This document shows, one piece after another, positions 1 through 9,835 of a stretch of DNA of 64,000 nt. The stretch is from Stutzerimonas balearica DSM 6083 (GTDB lineage: Bacteria > Pseudomonadota > Gammaproteobacteria > Pseudomonadales > Pseudomonadaceae), in assembly GCF_000818015.1 (NCBI RefSeq), contig NZ_CP007511.1, positions 3,668,501 to 3,732,500 on the forward strand, written 5' to 3'. Position numbers and translations under genes: made by a program. Each line of letters begins with the position of its first letter. Within the stretch, counting starts at the first letter, position 1. Below the pieces are notes generated by a model, which ran no database searches, was not told the DNA's origin, and saw only the letters and a program-made list of their open reading frames with translations.

Positions 1-472
1 CCGTATTCGCGAGGAGGGCCTGACGGTCTATGGCTTCGGCGAGCAGAAGACGCCTTCGCCGTTCGTGTCGGCCTGCGACAAGTTCGTCTACACCGAGATC
101 CTTCGCCCCGACGCCAGAGCTGCCCAGGCACCGAGCGTGGAGAAGGCGGCCGCCGAAATCGCCCTGCCCGAGCCCAAGGCCGCCGCCGAACCGGCGCCCG
201 GCTCGCTCGAAGGCCAGCCGGTGCCGGTCGACTTCATTGCCAAGGTGCTCGATGACATTTCCGAGGAGGACGACTGGGTGCAGCTCGGCACGCTTGGGCA
301 GAACATCAGCAAGCTGCGCCCGGCGTTCGATCCGCGTCTGTACGGCTGCAAAAAGCTCAGCGACCTGATCCGCGCCCAACCCGGGCGCTTCGAGCTGGAA
401 GCGCGCGGCAGCGGCAGCAGCGGCGGCAAGGACCTGTACGTGAAGATCCGCAAGCCGGGCAAGGCTGGCTAG
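1..472 (+). CDS. NYN-domain protein with C-terminal OST-HTH/LOTUS domain (C-terminal part)
   Basis: The 5' end lies outside the window; the reading frame enters at base 2 and stops with TAG at 470-472. The first visible residues (GLTVYGFGEQKTPSPFV, then ACDKFVY) resemble the last part of a NYN/LabA-like nuclease fold. An Ala/Pro/Glu-rich linker follows, then about 80 residues (from PVDFIAKVLDD to KDLYVKIRK) that look like an OST-HTH/LOTUS RNA-binding domain. Family members are predicted to combine a Mg-dependent RNase domain with an RNA-binding module. The catalytic aspartates would lie upstream of base 1 and cannot be checked. Identification rests on motif recognition. Confidence 0.75.
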   Translation, partial: RIREEGLTVYGFGEQKTPSPFVSACDKFVYTEILRPDARAAQAPSVEKAAAEIALPEPKAAAEPAPGSLEGQPVPVDFIAKVLDDISEEDDWVQLGTLGQNISKLRPAFDPRLYGCKKLSDLIRAQPGRFELEARGSGSSGGKDLYVKIRKPGKAG

Positions 473-577
473 CCCGGCCGGTGCGCCTAATGAAGCGTTG
501 CACATTTGCCTGATCGATCGGCGAACCTCGCCCGCCCGGTCTCTTCTAAGCACTACCAATGCACGGAGGAGAGATTC

Positions 578-958
578 ATGACCAAGCAGTTGCTGGCCGG
601 CTGGAGCCTGATGATCACCGCGCCCCTCGCCCTGGCGCAGACGCCGCAGCCGGAGGTGGTCACCCACCTCAACGGGCTGGACGTCGAGATCAGCCCGATG
701 GGCGTGCCGGCACAGACCGATGCCATCGCCGGCGAGTTGCTCGGCGTACGTGCCGTGAAAGTGATGAACAACACCGCCCAGCAGATCACCTGCGAATTCC
801 ACGTGCCGGCCGAGGCCCGCTCGGATACCTCCGCACCGCCGGTGTTCAGCGTCGCACCCAACACCCAGCGCACCGAGCGCGTCCCCGGCGACTATTCGCC
901 TGATCGGCCGTTCGCCGAAGTCACCTGCCGCTCCAGCGATGCACGCGGCGAACGCTGA
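578..958 (+). CDS. Small secreted protein of unknown function
   Basis: A 126-residue protein. The ATG at 578 was chosen because GGAGGAGAG lies just before it, although the frame is open further upstream. Residues 1-20 form a short hydrophobic signal peptide ending near ALAQ, so the product is probably periplasmic. The rest is polar with two cysteines (ITCEF and EVTCR) that could form a disulfide. I recognise no catalytic motif; similar short secreted proteins occur in other Pseudomonas genomes, sometimes under misleading names. A bidirectional hairpin terminator separates it from the convergent copper-protein gene. Function unknown. Confidence 0.7.
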   Translation: MTKQLLAGWSLMITAPLALAQTPQPEVVTHLNGLDVEISPMGVPAQTDAIAGELLGVRAVKVMNNTAQQITCEFHVPAEARSDTSAPPVFSVAPNTQRTERVPGDYSPDRPFAEVTCRSSDARGER

Positions 959-983
959 CGCGCCGCACACCTACCTGAACGAA

Positions 984-1007
984 GAGGCCGCACATCGGTG
1001 CGGCCTC
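984..1007. terminator. Bidirectional hairpin between convergent genes
   Basis: A perfect 10-bp stem (GAGGCCGCAC / GTGCGGCCTC) with a four-base ATCG loop lies between the ends of the genes at 578-958 and 1028-1357. The T-run after it is weak on both strands (TTCGTTC on the minus strand), so it is a plausible but not ideal intrinsic terminator. Confidence 0.6.
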
Positions 1008-1027
1008 CTGGTGATGCTGCAGCCACC

Positions 1028-1357
1028 TCAGGCGGCCATGCGCTCACACTCTTGCGCGCAACGTCGACACGCCTCGGCGCACTGGCGACAGTGCTCGGCC
1101 TCGTGCTTGCCACATTCCTCGGCGCAGGCGCGACAGACCTCTGCGCACAGTTTGCAGAAGGCCGCGGCGTAAGCGCTGTCGCGGGTCATCAGGCAGGCCG
1201 CCATGGCGCAGATGTCGGCGCAATCGCGGTCGAGTTCGATGCAGCGCGCCATCATCTTCACGTCATCCTCGCGCAGGCACGACGCCGCGCAGGTTTCGCA
1301 AGCCATGGCGCAGTTGGAACAGGCTTCGATGCAGGCCTGGTATCGGCTGTTGAGCAT
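1028..1357 (-). CDS. Cysteine-rich four-helix-bundle copper-binding protein (DUF326/Csp-like)
   Basis: This 109-residue protein has 20 cysteines, mostly spaced CxxxC or CxxC along amphipathic helices (for example positions 9, 13, 16, 20, 23 and 27, and again 68-104). That is the pattern of DUF326 four-helix-bundle proteins and of copper storage proteins (Csp), which bind Cu(I) inside the bundle. There is no signal peptide, so it should be cytosolic, like Csp3. A strong Shine-Dalgarno (GGGAGG) precedes the ATG at 1357. It stands alone, with no CueR-type palindrome upstream, unlike the copper module 5 kb away. Copper buffering is inferred from the family. Confidence 0.85.
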   Translation of the reverse strand: MLNSRYQACIEACSNCAMACETCAASCLREDDVKMMARCIELDRDCADICAMAACLMTRDSAYAAAFCKLCAEVCRACAEECGKHEAEHCRQCAEACRRCAQECERMAA

Positions 1358-1386
1358 GGGGACCTCCCTCGTGTCGTTAGGCCATC

Positions 1387-1419
1387 GGGCGGCGCCACGC
1401 CGTGGCGTCAGCGCCGCCC
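1387..1419. repeat. GC-rich perfect inverted repeat in a divergent intergenic region
   Basis: GGGCGGCGC (1387-1395) pairs perfectly with GCGCCGCCC (1411-1419) around a 15-base loop that has its own short CACG/CGTG complementarity. It lies between the copper-protein gene and the IMPACT-family gene, which diverge. There is no T-run, so it is not an obvious terminator; it could be an operator or a transcript leader structure. Nothing else is visible in the 1358-1549 gap. Confidence 0.45.
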
Positions 1420-1549
1420 CTCATGACTAGGGGCAGGGCTCCCGATGCAAAGTTCAGCCCGATCGACCGAGCGGCGCCCATGGCCGCCGCGCTGCCACGC
1501 CATGCAGCCGTTACAATGGCGGCTCGTCCCGCCAGCCCGCCTCACCGCC

Positions 1550-2152
1550 ATGCCCTTTACCCTCGCCGGCCCCTGCGAATATCAGGAGCTGATCAACAAG
1601 AGCCGCTTTCTGGTGAAGGCGGCACCGATCCAGACGCCCGAGCAGGCGCAGACGTTTCTCCAGTCCGTCGCCGACCCCAGCGCCACGCACAACTGCTGGG
1701 CCTGGAAGATCGGCCAGCAGTATCGCTTCAGCGACGACGGCGAACCCGGCGGCACCGCCGGACGGCCGATGCTCAGCGCCATCGAGGGCCAGGATTGCGA
1801 TCGGGTCGTGGTGGTGGTGACACGCTGGTTCGGCGGCATCAAGCTCGGCACCGGCGGGCTGGCCCGCGCCTACGGCGGCACGGCGGCCAGGTGCCTGCAG
1901 CAAGCGGCGCGCATCGAGCTGGTGGCGCGTCGGCAAGCCAGCACGCATCTGCGCTTTGCCGAGCTGGCCCTGGTCAAGGCGCGCCTTGGCGAGTTCGAGG
2001 CGCTGCTCGAGCACGAAACCTTCGATGCCGAAGGCGCCACGCTCGCGCTTGCCCTTCCGGCCGGCCAGATCGCTGCGCTGGAGAAGCTGCTGGCCGATGT
2101 CAGCCGCGGCCGCAGCACGCTGCAGCTCAAGGATGACCCACAGATTTTGTGA
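1550..2152 (+). CDS. yigZ: IMPACT/YigZ family protein
   Basis: A 200-residue protein. The N-terminal 120 residues carry the IMPACT-family hallmarks: HNCWAW, then RFSDDGEPGGTAGRPML near 65-81, then TRWFGGIKLGTGGLARAY. The C-terminal 75 residues fit the DUF1949 ferredoxin-like domain of bacterial YigZ proteins. Family members bind nucleic acid or influence translation; eukaryotic IMPACT acts on the Gcn1/Gcn2 pathway, and the bacterial role is unsettled. The ATG at 1550 was chosen because it gives the normal family N-terminus (MPFTLAGPCEYQE); the frame is open upstream but that part has no family resemblance. Confidence 0.88.
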   Translation: MPFTLAGPCEYQELINKSRFLVKAAPIQTPEQAQTFLQSVADPSATHNCWAWKIGQQYRFSDDGEPGGTAGRPMLSAIEGQDCDRVVVVVTRWFGGIKLGTGGLARAYGGTAARCLQQAARIELVARRQASTHLRFAELALVKARLGEFEALLEHETFDAEGATLALALPAGQIAALEKLLADVSRGRSTLQLKDDPQIL

Positions 2153-3503
<1,351 letters not shown>

Positions 3504-3590
3504 CGCAGGCACCGGCATGACCCTGGTCAAGCCTGGCCGCCCGCAACCGGCCTATGGTGGCGGGCGGATACAGTCGAGAGGGTCATTGCC

Positions 3591-3752
3591 ATGAACATCT
3601 TCATTCGCCCGGCCCGCCCGGGTGACAACCGCTGGCAGGTCGGCCTCGATTCGCAGCGGGTGAGCTTTCGCAGTGAAGCCGAGGCCCGCCGCTTCGTCGC
3701 CACCCTGCAGCGCCGAATCGCCGAGCCGCACGCCCTGCCCAAGGCAGGCTGA
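3591..3752 (+). CDS. Conserved small protein of 53 residues, function unknown
   Basis: A short frame begins with ATG at 3591 after a GAGAGGG Shine-Dalgarno and ends with TGA at 3750-3752. The product starts MNIFIRPARPGDNRWQVG and is basic, with a predicted beta-beta-alpha pattern. Similar short proteins with this start exist in Pseudomonas genomes as far as I recall, but none has a known role. It ends a few bases before the convergent MFS gene. Its length, codon use and ribosome binding site favour a real gene. Confidence 0.6.
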   Translation: MNIFIRPARPGDNRWQVGLDSQRVSFRSEAEARRFVATLQRRIAEPHALPKAG

Positions 3753-3757
3753 AGGCG

Positions 3758-4930
3758 CTAGCGGGTTTCCGCGCGCGCCGTGCCGTAGGCGACGCCCGAA
3801 GCCAGCAAGCCACAGCCGGCGATGATCGCGGCCATAGGCACGGCGGTGCCGTTGTGCAGCGCACCGACGGCAGTAGCCGCGCTGGCCGCGATGGTGAATT
3901 GCAGGCTGCCGAGCAGCGCCGAGGCGCTGCCGGCGTTGGCCCGCTGGTCGGCCATGGCGCAGGCGGTCGCGTTCGGCAGCAAGCAGCCAAGCGATGCCAC
4001 GCAGCCGAACAGCGGAATCAGCAAGGGCCAGAGCGCGGCCGGGCGCGCCGCCGCGATGCCCAGCAGGACCAGCGCGCTGGCGAAGTAGAACCAGACCCAG
4101 CGCCGCACCCAGAACTCCGGGCCGCGCCAGCGCATCAAGCGTACGTTGACCTGCGCCATCAGGATGAAGCCCGCCGCATTGATGCCAAAGAACCAGCCAT
4201 AGTGCTCGGCGGGCACGCCGTACAGTTCGATGAAGACGAACGGCGAACCGGCGATGTAGGCGAACATCCCGCCCATGCACAGCCCGCCGGTCAGCGCATG
4301 CCCAATGAAGAAGCGATCGCCGAACAGCCCGCGGTACTTGCCCAGCGCGCCGCCGATCGGTGCCGGCGCCTGGTCGGCCGGAAAGGTCTCGGGCAGGACC
4401 CGCAGCACCGCGAGCAGACAGGTCGCACCGAACAGCGTCAGCACGACGAAGATCGCCTGCCAGCCAAAGCTGGCCAGCAACGCCCCGCCCGCAACCGGCG
4501 CCAGGATGGGTGCCAGCCCCATCACCAGCATCAGCTGGGAAAACACCTTCGCGCTGGCCAGCGGATCGCAGAGGTCACGCACCACCGCGCGCGAGATCAC
4601 CATGCCGGCGCAGCCACCGAGCGCCTGGACGAAGCGCGCGGCGATCAGCCATTCGAGCGAAGGCGCCAGGGTCGCGGCCAACGAGGCCAGCGTGAAGAGC
4701 GCAACGCCGGCCAGCAGCGGTCGGCGCCGGCCGTAGCGGTCGGCCAGCGGGCCGTAGATCAGTTGGCCAAGCGCCAGGCCGACGAAGTAGGCCGCCAGCG
4801 ACAGCTGCACCTGCTCGACCTCGGTGCCGAAGGCGTGCGCCAGCGCCGGAAAGGCCGGCAGGTACATGTCGATGGCCATCGGGCCGAAGGCGCTGAGCGC
4901 GCCCAGTATCAGGAGCATTGGCAGAGGCAT
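3758..4930 (-). CDS. MFS drug-efflux transporter, Bcr/CflA family
   Basis: A 390-residue inner-membrane protein with about 12 hydrophobic segments. It carries the Bcr/CflA signature DMYLPAFP at the end of helix 1 and the MFS motif A (YGPLADRYGRRRPLL) between helices 2 and 3. The family exports drugs such as bicyclomycin or sulfonamides, and some members export amino acids, by proton antiport; the substrate here is unknown. The ATG at 4930 gives the usual start just before helix 1; an upstream extension to 4981 would run into the likely operator. It diverges from a TetR gene, which probably represses it. Confidence 0.88.
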   Translation of the reverse strand: MPLPMLLILGALSAFGPMAIDMYLPAFPALAHAFGTEVEQVQLSLAAYFVGLALGQLIYGPLADRYGRRRPLLAGVALFTLASLAATLAPSLEWLIAARFVQALGGCAGMVISRAVVRDLCDPLASAKVFSQLMLVMGLAPILAPVAGGALLASFGWQAIFVVLTLFGATCLLAVLRVLPETFPADQAPAPIGGALGKYRGLFGDRFFIGHALTGGLCMGGMFAYIAGSPFVFIELYGVPAEHYGWFFGINAAGFILMAQVNVRLMRWRGPEFWVRRWVWFYFASALVLLGIAAARPAALWPLLIPLFGCVASLGCLLPNATACAMADQRANAGSASALLGSLQFTIAASAATAVGALHNGTAVPMAAIIAGCGLLASGVAYGTARAETR

Positions 4931-4985
4931 CGCACACTCGTCAGGCAGGAACGGATCGGCGTGCGTCGAGAACTGGCGCACAGAC

Positions 4986-5032
4986 GTTTACACAAGCGCA
5001 AGATGCTGTTACATACACCGCCGATTGTAAAC
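4986..5032. promoter_or_regulatory. Likely TetR-family operator between divergent genes
   Basis: Inverted half-sites TTACA (5009-5013) and TGTAA (5026-5030) flank a 12-base spacer. A third half-site, GTTTACA (4986-4992), lies upstream. This GTTTACA-type half-site is like the AcrR/TtgR family operator. The position between an efflux gene and a TetR gene fits a shared operator controlling both promoters. Assignment is inferred. Confidence 0.6.
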
Positions 5033-5111
5033 CTGCAGAACGACAGACCGCCGGATACCCTCGACGACCGCTCACGGTCCAAGGGACCGGCACAGCTGTC
5101 CGGAGACGTCG

Positions 5112-5759
5112 ATGCGTCGCACCAAAGAAGACGCCGAGAAAACCCGCCTGGCCATCCTTGACTCGGCCGAGCGCCTGTTCCTCGAACGGGGCGTGGCACA
5201 GACCAGCCTGGACCAGATCGCCCGCGAGGCAGGCGTCACGCGCGGCGCGGTCTACTGGCACTTCCAGAACAAGGCCCACCTGTTCCACGAGATGCTCGAC
5301 CAGGTGCGCCTGCCCCCCGAGCAGATGGCTGAGCGCCTGGGCAGCTGCGGCCAGCGCGACCCGGTGGATGCGCTGCGCGTGCTGCGCGAGCTGTTCTGCG
5401 AGGGCCTCAATGCGCTGGGCAACAACCCGCAGAAGCGCCGGGTGTTCACCATCCTGCTGCACCGCTGCGAATTCACCGAGGAGCTGCGCGACGCCCAGGA
5501 GCGCCACGAGGCATTCATCAACCAGTTCATCGAACTCTGCGAGGCGCTGTTCGGCAAGGCGGCGGACTACCTGTTGCCGGGTGTCACGCCGCGCCTGGCG
5601 GCGCGCTCGCTGCATGCGATGATCGTCGGCCTGTTCAGCGACTGGACCCGTGACAACAGCCTGTTCGACCCGATCGGCGACACCGCGGCCCTGGTCGACC
5701 CGCTCTTTCGCGGGCTGATCCGCGACTGGCAGGCGCTCGCCGCAGGCAGCGACAGTTGA
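5112..5759 (+). CDS. TetR/AcrR-family transcriptional repressor
   Basis: A 215-residue regulator. Residues 10-60 form the TetR helix-turn-helix (ILDSAERLFLERGVAQTS, then IAREAGVTRGAVYWHF), and the remainder is all-helical and resembles the C-terminal ligand-binding domain of AcrR/TtgR-type efflux regulators. It diverges from the Bcr/CflA-type transporter and sits next to a GTTTACA-type inverted repeat, so it most likely represses that pump until a ligand binds. The ligand is unknown. Confidence 0.9.
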   Translation: MRRTKEDAEKTRLAILDSAERLFLERGVAQTSLDQIAREAGVTRGAVYWHFQNKAHLFHEMLDQVRLPPEQMAERLGSCGQRDPVDALRVLRELFCEGLNALGNNPQKRRVFTILLHRCEFTEELRDAQERHEAFINQFIELCEALFGKAADYLLPGVTPRLAARSLHAMIVGLFSDWTRDNSLFDPIGDTAALVDPLFRGLIRDWQALAAGSDS

Positions 5760-5777
5760 GGCGTGGCCGCCGGCACC

Positions 5778-5969
5778 TCAGCGCACCTGGTAGCCCTCTT
5801 CCTCGATCGCCGCGCGGATCTGCTGCTCGCTCGGCGCACCCTCGACCCTGACCGTGCCGGCGGCGAGGTCGACCTCGACGCGGGCCTGCGGATCGAGTGC
5901 CTGGATCGCCTGGGTCACCGCGCGCTCGCAGTGCGCGCAGGTCATTCCCGTCACATTGAATACGTGCAT
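5778..5969 (-). CDS. copZ: Copper chaperone CopZ
   Basis: A 63-residue HMA-domain protein with the Cu(I) site GMTCAHC (cysteines 11 and 14). It should fold as a ferredoxin-like unit and shuttle Cu(I) in the cytosol to the CopA ATPase or the CueR sensor. It diverges from copA, and its own promoter holds a CueR-type operator: TTGACC and GACAAT are 19 bases apart on the minus strand, with a perfect palindrome between them. That spacing is typical of MerR-family promoters. Copper induction by CueR is a confident inference. Confidence 0.95.
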   Translation of the reverse strand: MHVFNVTGMTCAHCERAVTQAIQALDPQARVEVDLAAGTVRVEGAPSEQQIRAAIEEEGYQVR

Positions 5970-5999
5970 CGGACACCTCCCGTTCGGTTGCGTCCGACG

Positions 6000-6030
6000 A
6001 TTGTCGACCTTGCCCCCCTGGCAAGGTCAA
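6000..6030 (-). promoter_or_regulatory. CueR-type promoter/operator of copZ
   Basis: Read on the minus strand, the -35 box TTGACC (6030-6025) and -10 box GACAAT (6005-6000) are separated by 19 bases. Within lies a perfect inverted repeat, GACCTTGC / GCAAGGTC with a 7-base spacer (6006-6028). The long spacer and the ACCTT...AAGGT arms match CueR-activated promoters. Confidence 0.88.
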
Positions 6031-6054
6031 CTGCGCCGTTATGCCACCCGGGGC

Positions 6055-6085
6055 TTGACCTTGCCACAGGGTTAAGGTCGAAGCT
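6055..6085 (+). promoter_or_regulatory. CueR-type promoter/operator of copA-cueR
   Basis: The -35 box TTGACC (6055-6060) is followed after 19 bases by a weak -10 (GAAGCT, 6080-6085). Arms GACCTT (6057-6062) and AAGGTC (6074-6079) form a 23-base site of the same length as the copZ operator, but less symmetric inside. It should drive copA and, through overlap, cueR. Confidence 0.83.
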
Positions 6086-6110
6086 CTAGCTGTCGACTCG
6101 GGAGGTCCAC

Positions 6111-8522
6111 ATGAGCCAGACCCTATACACCCTGCCGGTCATCGGCATGACCTGCGCCAGTTGCGCCGGGCGCATCGAACGCGCCCTGCGCAAGGTACCG
6201 GGAGTGCGCGCAGCGAACGTCAACCTGGCCAACGAGCAGGCACTGGTCGAATCGGAATCCGCCTCGCTCGAACAGCTGGTCCAGGCCGTCGACAAGGCCG
6301 GCTACGCGGTCGCACAAGCCGACCACGAGCTGAGCCTTGGCGACATGACCTGCGCCAGCTGCGTCGGGCGCGTCGAGCGCGCCCTGCTCAAGGTGCCAGG
6401 TGTGCTGAGCGCCACGGTCAACCTGGCGAGCGAGCGCGCGCAGGTGCGCAGCATTGCCTCGCTCGACCCTCAGCAGCTGATCCAGGCGGTCAGCGCGGCG
6501 GGCTATCAGGCTGCACTGACGAGCGCCGAACGGCCCGACCCACAGGCGGCGGAACGGCGGCTGCAGCGCGAGCGTCTGGCAGTGATCGCGGCGCTGCTGC
6601 TGGCCGCACCGCTGGTGATCCCGATGTTCGCCGACCTCTTCGGCCAGCACTGGATGCTCCCACCTTGGCTGCAGTTCCTGCTCGCCACGCCGGTGCAGTT
6701 CGTGCTCGGTGCGCGCTTCTATGTCGCCGGCTGGAAGGCCGTGCGCGCCGGAGCCGGCAACATGGACCTGCTGGTCGCCCTCGGTACCAGCGCCGGTTAC
6801 GGACTGAGCCTGTACCAGTGGTGGATCGCGCCGGCCGGGCAGATGCCGCACCTGTATTTCGAGGCATCGGCCGTAGTGATCGCGCTGGTGCTGCTCGGCA
6901 AGTACCTCGAGAGCCGCGCCAAGCGCCAGACCAGCGCGGCCATCCGCGCGCTCGAGGCGCTGCGCCCGGAACGCGCCCGGCGCCTGGTCGACGGCCATGA
7001 GGAAGACGTGGCGATCACGGCCCTGAGCCTGGGCGACATCGTCGTGGTGAAGCCGGGCGAGCGCTTTCCAGTGGACGGCGAAGTCATCGACGGCAACAGC
7101 CAGGCCGATGAAGCGCTGATCAGCGGCGAGAGTCTGCCGGTGGACAAGCAGCCGGGCGATCGCATCACCGGCGGGGCGATCAACGGCGACGGCCGCCTGC
7201 TGGTCCGGGCAACCGCGCTCGGCGGCGAAACGGTCCTGGCGCGCATCATTCGCCTGGTCGAGGATGCCCAGGCCGCCAAGGCACCGATCCAGAAGCTGGT
7301 CGACCGGGTCAGCCAGATCTTTGTCCCGGCGGTACTGCTCATCGCCCTGGCTACCCTGGCCGGCTGGCTACTGGCCGGAGCGGCACTGGAGACCGCGCTG
7401 ATCAACGCCGTGGCGGTGCTGGTCATCGCCTGCCCCTGCGCCCTCGGCCTGGCGACACCCGCGGCGATCATGGCCGGCACCGGCGTCGCCGCGCGTCACG
7501 GCATCCTGATCAAGGACGCCGAGGCGCTCGAAGTCGCCCATGCGGTGAATGCCGTGGCGTTCGACAAGACGGGCACGCTGACGTCCGGCAAGCCGGAGAT
7601 CGTTCATCTCCTGGCCGCCGAGGGCGACGAACACCAGGCGCTGCGGCTGGCCGGTGCGCTGCAGCGCGGCAGCGAGCACCCGCTGGCACGCGCGGTGCTC
7701 GAGCGCAGCGCCGCACTGGACATCACGCTGCCCGACGTCGAGGCCAGCCAGGCGCTTGCCGGGCGCGGCATCGCCGGGCGCCTGGAGGGCCGCGAACTGG
7801 CGCTGGGCAATCGCCGCCTGCTCGACGAGAGCGGGCTGGATGCCGGTGCGCTGGCCGATGCCGCGCGCCGCTGGGAGGACGAGGGGCGTACCCTGTCCTG
7901 GCTGCTGGAACGTGCTCCGGTGCCACGGGTGCTGGCGCTGTTCGCCTTTGGCGACAGCCTCAAGGAGGGCGCGAGCGCGGCGATCGCCGCGCTGCACGGC
8001 CGGCGCATCCAAAGCCACCTGATCACCGGCGACAATCGCGGCAGCGCGCGGGTCGTCGCCGAGGCGTTGGGCATCGACGATGTACATGCCGAAGTGCTGC
8101 CGGCGGACAAGGCCGCCACCGTCGCCGCGCTGAAGCGCGACGGCGCCACCGTGGCCATGGTCGGCGACGGCATCAATGACGCACCGGCGCTGGCCGCGGC
8201 GGATGTCGGCATCGCCATGGGCGGCGGCACCGACGTGGCGATGCACGCCGCCGGAATTACGCTCATGCGCGGCGACCCGCGACTGGTGCCGGCGGCGCTG
8301 GACATCAGCCGACGGACCTATCGCAAGATCCAGCAGAACCTGTTCTGGGCCTTTGTCTACAACCTGATCGGCATCCCCCTGGCGGCGCTTGGCTTTCTCA
8401 GCCCGGTGGTGGCCGGCGCGGCGATGGCGATGTCCAGCGTCAGCGTGATCAGCAATGCCCTGCTGCTCAAGCGCTGGCAGCCGGACACCCATACAACCGG
8501 GGATCGGAGGGAGCAGCCATGA
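6111..8522 (+). CDS. copA: Cu(I)-exporting P1B-type ATPase CopA
   Basis: An 803-residue inner-membrane pump that exports Cu(I) from the cytosol using ATP. Two N-terminal HMA domains carry CASC at 15-18 and 81-84. Membrane helices follow, then the phosphatase motif SGES (338-341), the intramembrane metal site CPC (441-443), the phosphorylation motif DKTGTLT (Asp485), the SEHP motif of the nucleotide-binding domain and GDGIND (685-690). CPC with N-terminal CxxC motifs indicates the Cu(I)/Ag(I) subgroup. The ATG follows GGGAGG and a CueR-type promoter. It overlaps cueR by ATGA, so pump and sensor share a transcript. Nothing is missing. Confidence 0.97.
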   Translation: MSQTLYTLPVIGMTCASCAGRIERALRKVPGVRAANVNLANEQALVESESASLEQLVQAVDKAGYAVAQADHELSLGDMTCASCVGRVERALLKVPGVLSATVNLASERAQVRSIASLDPQQLIQAVSAAGYQAALTSAERPDPQAAERRLQRERLAVIAALLLAAPLVIPMFADLFGQHWMLPPWLQFLLATPVQFVLGARFYVAGWKAVRAGAGNMDLLVALGTSAGYGLSLYQWWIAPAGQMPHLYFEASAVVIALVLLGKYLESRAKRQTSAAIRALEALRPERARRLVDGHEEDVAITALSLGDIVVVKPGERFPVDGEVIDGNSQADEALISGESLPVDKQPGDRITGGAINGDGRLLVRATALGGETVLARIIRLVEDAQAAKAPIQKLVDRVSQIFVPAVLLIALATLAGWLLAGAALETALINAVAVLVIACPCALGLATPAAIMAGTGVAARHGILIKDAEALEVAHAVNAVAFDKTGTLTSGKPEIVHLLAAEGDEHQALRLAGALQRGSEHPLARAVLERSAALDITLPDVEASQALAGRGIAGRLEGRELALGNRRLLDESGLDAGALADAARRWEDEGRTLSWLLERAPVPRVLALFAFGDSLKEGASAAIAALHGRRIQSHLITGDNRGSARVVAEALGIDDVHAEVLPADKAATVAALKRDGATVAMVGDGINDAPALAAADVGIAMGGGTDVAMHAAGITLMRGDPRLVPAALDISRRTYRKIQQNLFWAFVYNLIGIPLAALGFLSPVVAGAAMAMSSVSVISNALLLKRWQPDTHTTGDRREQP

Positions 8523-8923
8523 ATATCGGCCAGGCCGCCAGCCGCAGCGGGCTGTCGGCAAAGATGATCCGCTATTACGAGTCGATCGGGCTGATTGCCC
8601 CGGCCGGGCGCGGCGCCAATGGCTACCGCCGCTACAGCGAGGACGACCTGCATCGCCTGGCGTTCATCAAGCGCTCGCGCGACCTGGGCTTCTCGCTGGA
8701 GGAGGTCGGCCGGTTGCTGACCCTGTGGCAGGATCGCCAGCGCGCCAGCGCCGACGTCAAGGCGCTGGCCGGTGCGCATATCGAGACGCTGAACCAGCGC
8801 ATCGCCGAACTGGTGTCACTGCGCGACACCCTGCAGAACCTGGTCGACCACTGTTCGGGTGACGAGCGCCCCGACTGCCCGATCCTGAGCGAACTGGAGT
8901 CGGGCGGTTGCTGTGATCGCTGA
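8519..8923 (+). CDS. cueR: Copper-responsive MerR-family activator CueR
   Basis: A 134-residue MerR-family regulator: N-terminal winged helix ([21 protein letters not shown]), a long dimerisation helix, and a metal loop with Cys112 and Cys120, the exact positions of the Cu(I) ligands of E. coli CueR. A C-terminal CC pair follows (131-132), as in several CueR proteins. It should bind the two 19-base-spacer promoters at 6000-6085 and activate copZ and copA when Cu(I) is bound. Because it overlaps copA, activation would also raise its own level. Confidence 0.94.
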   Translation: MNIGQAASRSGLSAKMIRYYESIGLIAPAGRGANGYRRYSEDDLHRLAFIKRSRDLGFSLEEVGRLLTLWQDRQRASADVKALAGAHIETLNQRIAELVSLRDTLQNLVDHCSGDERPDCPILSELESGGCCDR

Positions 8924-8928
8924 GCAGC

Positions 8929-9129
8929 TCAGGAGCTGCGCTGCCGCCCCGTCCACAGCAACAGCACGATCAAGGCGCTGAGCACGCTGAGTTCGAGCAT
9001 CAGCGGGGCATTGATCAACTGGTAGACCCAGCTGCGTTCGAGGTTGAGCGCAAAGGCGGCCCCGAACAGCAACGCCAGCGAGCCCAGGAAGACGGCCGTC
9101 CCCTGGAGGAATCCTTTGAACTGTTTCAT
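8929..9129 (-). CDS. Small two-helix membrane protein, function unknown
   Basis: A 66-residue protein with two predicted transmembrane helices (about residues 8-28 and 40-60) and a short basic tail (TGRQRSS). It starts MKQFKGFLQ. I recognise no family. It is convergent with cueR (5 bases apart) and lies before the ferritin gene on the same strand, so it may share that transcript. A role in the envelope is the most that can be inferred. Confidence 0.6.
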   Translation of the reverse strand: MKQFKGFLQGTAVFLGSLALLFGAAFALNLERSWVYQLINAPLMLELSVLSALIVLLLWTGRQRSS

Positions 9130-9224
9130 GCGCGCGACTCCGTGCGACGGTTCGACATGACTGCTGGCATGTTGAACCTGCCCGGCGAAAACGGTTCCGC
9201 CGGGCGCACCGCGCAGGGGCTGCG

Positions 9225-9689
9225 TCAGGCCTGCGACTGCAGGTAGTTCTGCAGGCCGATCCGGTCGATCAGCCCGAGCTGCTGCTCCAGCCAGTAGGCG
9301 TGGTCTTCTTCGGTGTCATGCAGCTGCGCGGCAAGGATGTCGCGGGTCACGTAATCGCTGTGCTGCTCGGCCAGCGCGATGCCCTTGGCCAGCGCCTCGC
9401 GCACGCGGTATTCCAGGGCGAGGTCGCTGCGCAGCATCTCCGGCACGGTCTGGCCCGGGTGGATGGCCTCGGGCGTCATGTCCGGCGTGCCTTCGAGAAA
9501 AAGGATCCGCTGCAGCAAGGCATCGGCATGCTGGGTCTCCTCCTCCATCTCGTGATTGATGCGCTCGTAGAGCTTTTCGAACCCCCAGTCGGCGTACATG
9601 CGCGAGTGCAGGAAATACTGGTCGCGCGCCGCCAGCTCGCCGCGCAGCAACTCCTTGAGGTAATCGACTACCGGTGCCTGGCCTTTCAT
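9225..9689 (-). CDS. ftnA: Bacterial ferritin of the bacterioferritin-like FtnA type, haem ligand absent
   Basis: A 154-residue four-helix ferritin for iron storage as a 24-mer. Ferroxidase ligands Glu18, Glu51, His54, Glu93, Glu127 and His130 are present. The sequence groups with bacterioferritins in its ends (MKGQ..., LQNYLQSQ), but position 52, the methionine that binds haem in bacterioferritin, is threonine (HEMEEETQH). P. aeruginosa FtnA, once called BfrA, has the same change as I recall, so this copy should store iron without haem. The ATG at 9689 matches the family start; an upstream start at 9710 would add seven unrelated residues. Confidence 0.9.
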   Translation of the reverse strand: MKGQAPVVDYLKELLRGELAARDQYFLHSRMYADWGFEKLYERINHEMEEETQHADALLQRILFLEGTPDMTPEAIHPGQTVPEMLRSDLALEYRVREALAKGIALAEQHSDYVTRDILAAQLHDTEEDHAYWLEQQLGLIDRIGLQNYLQSQA

Positions 9690-9835
9690 CTGCTGCTTCC
9701 TCGAAACCAATCGCTACAAGGCGGCAAGGATCGGGGCTGAGTCCTGGCCGGTCAAGCATTGCGGCCTGGCGCATCGTCGCAGCCGCGACGCCCTCGCCCC
9801 GCTACAATGCGCCTTCCGTTTTCAGAGCATTGCAG

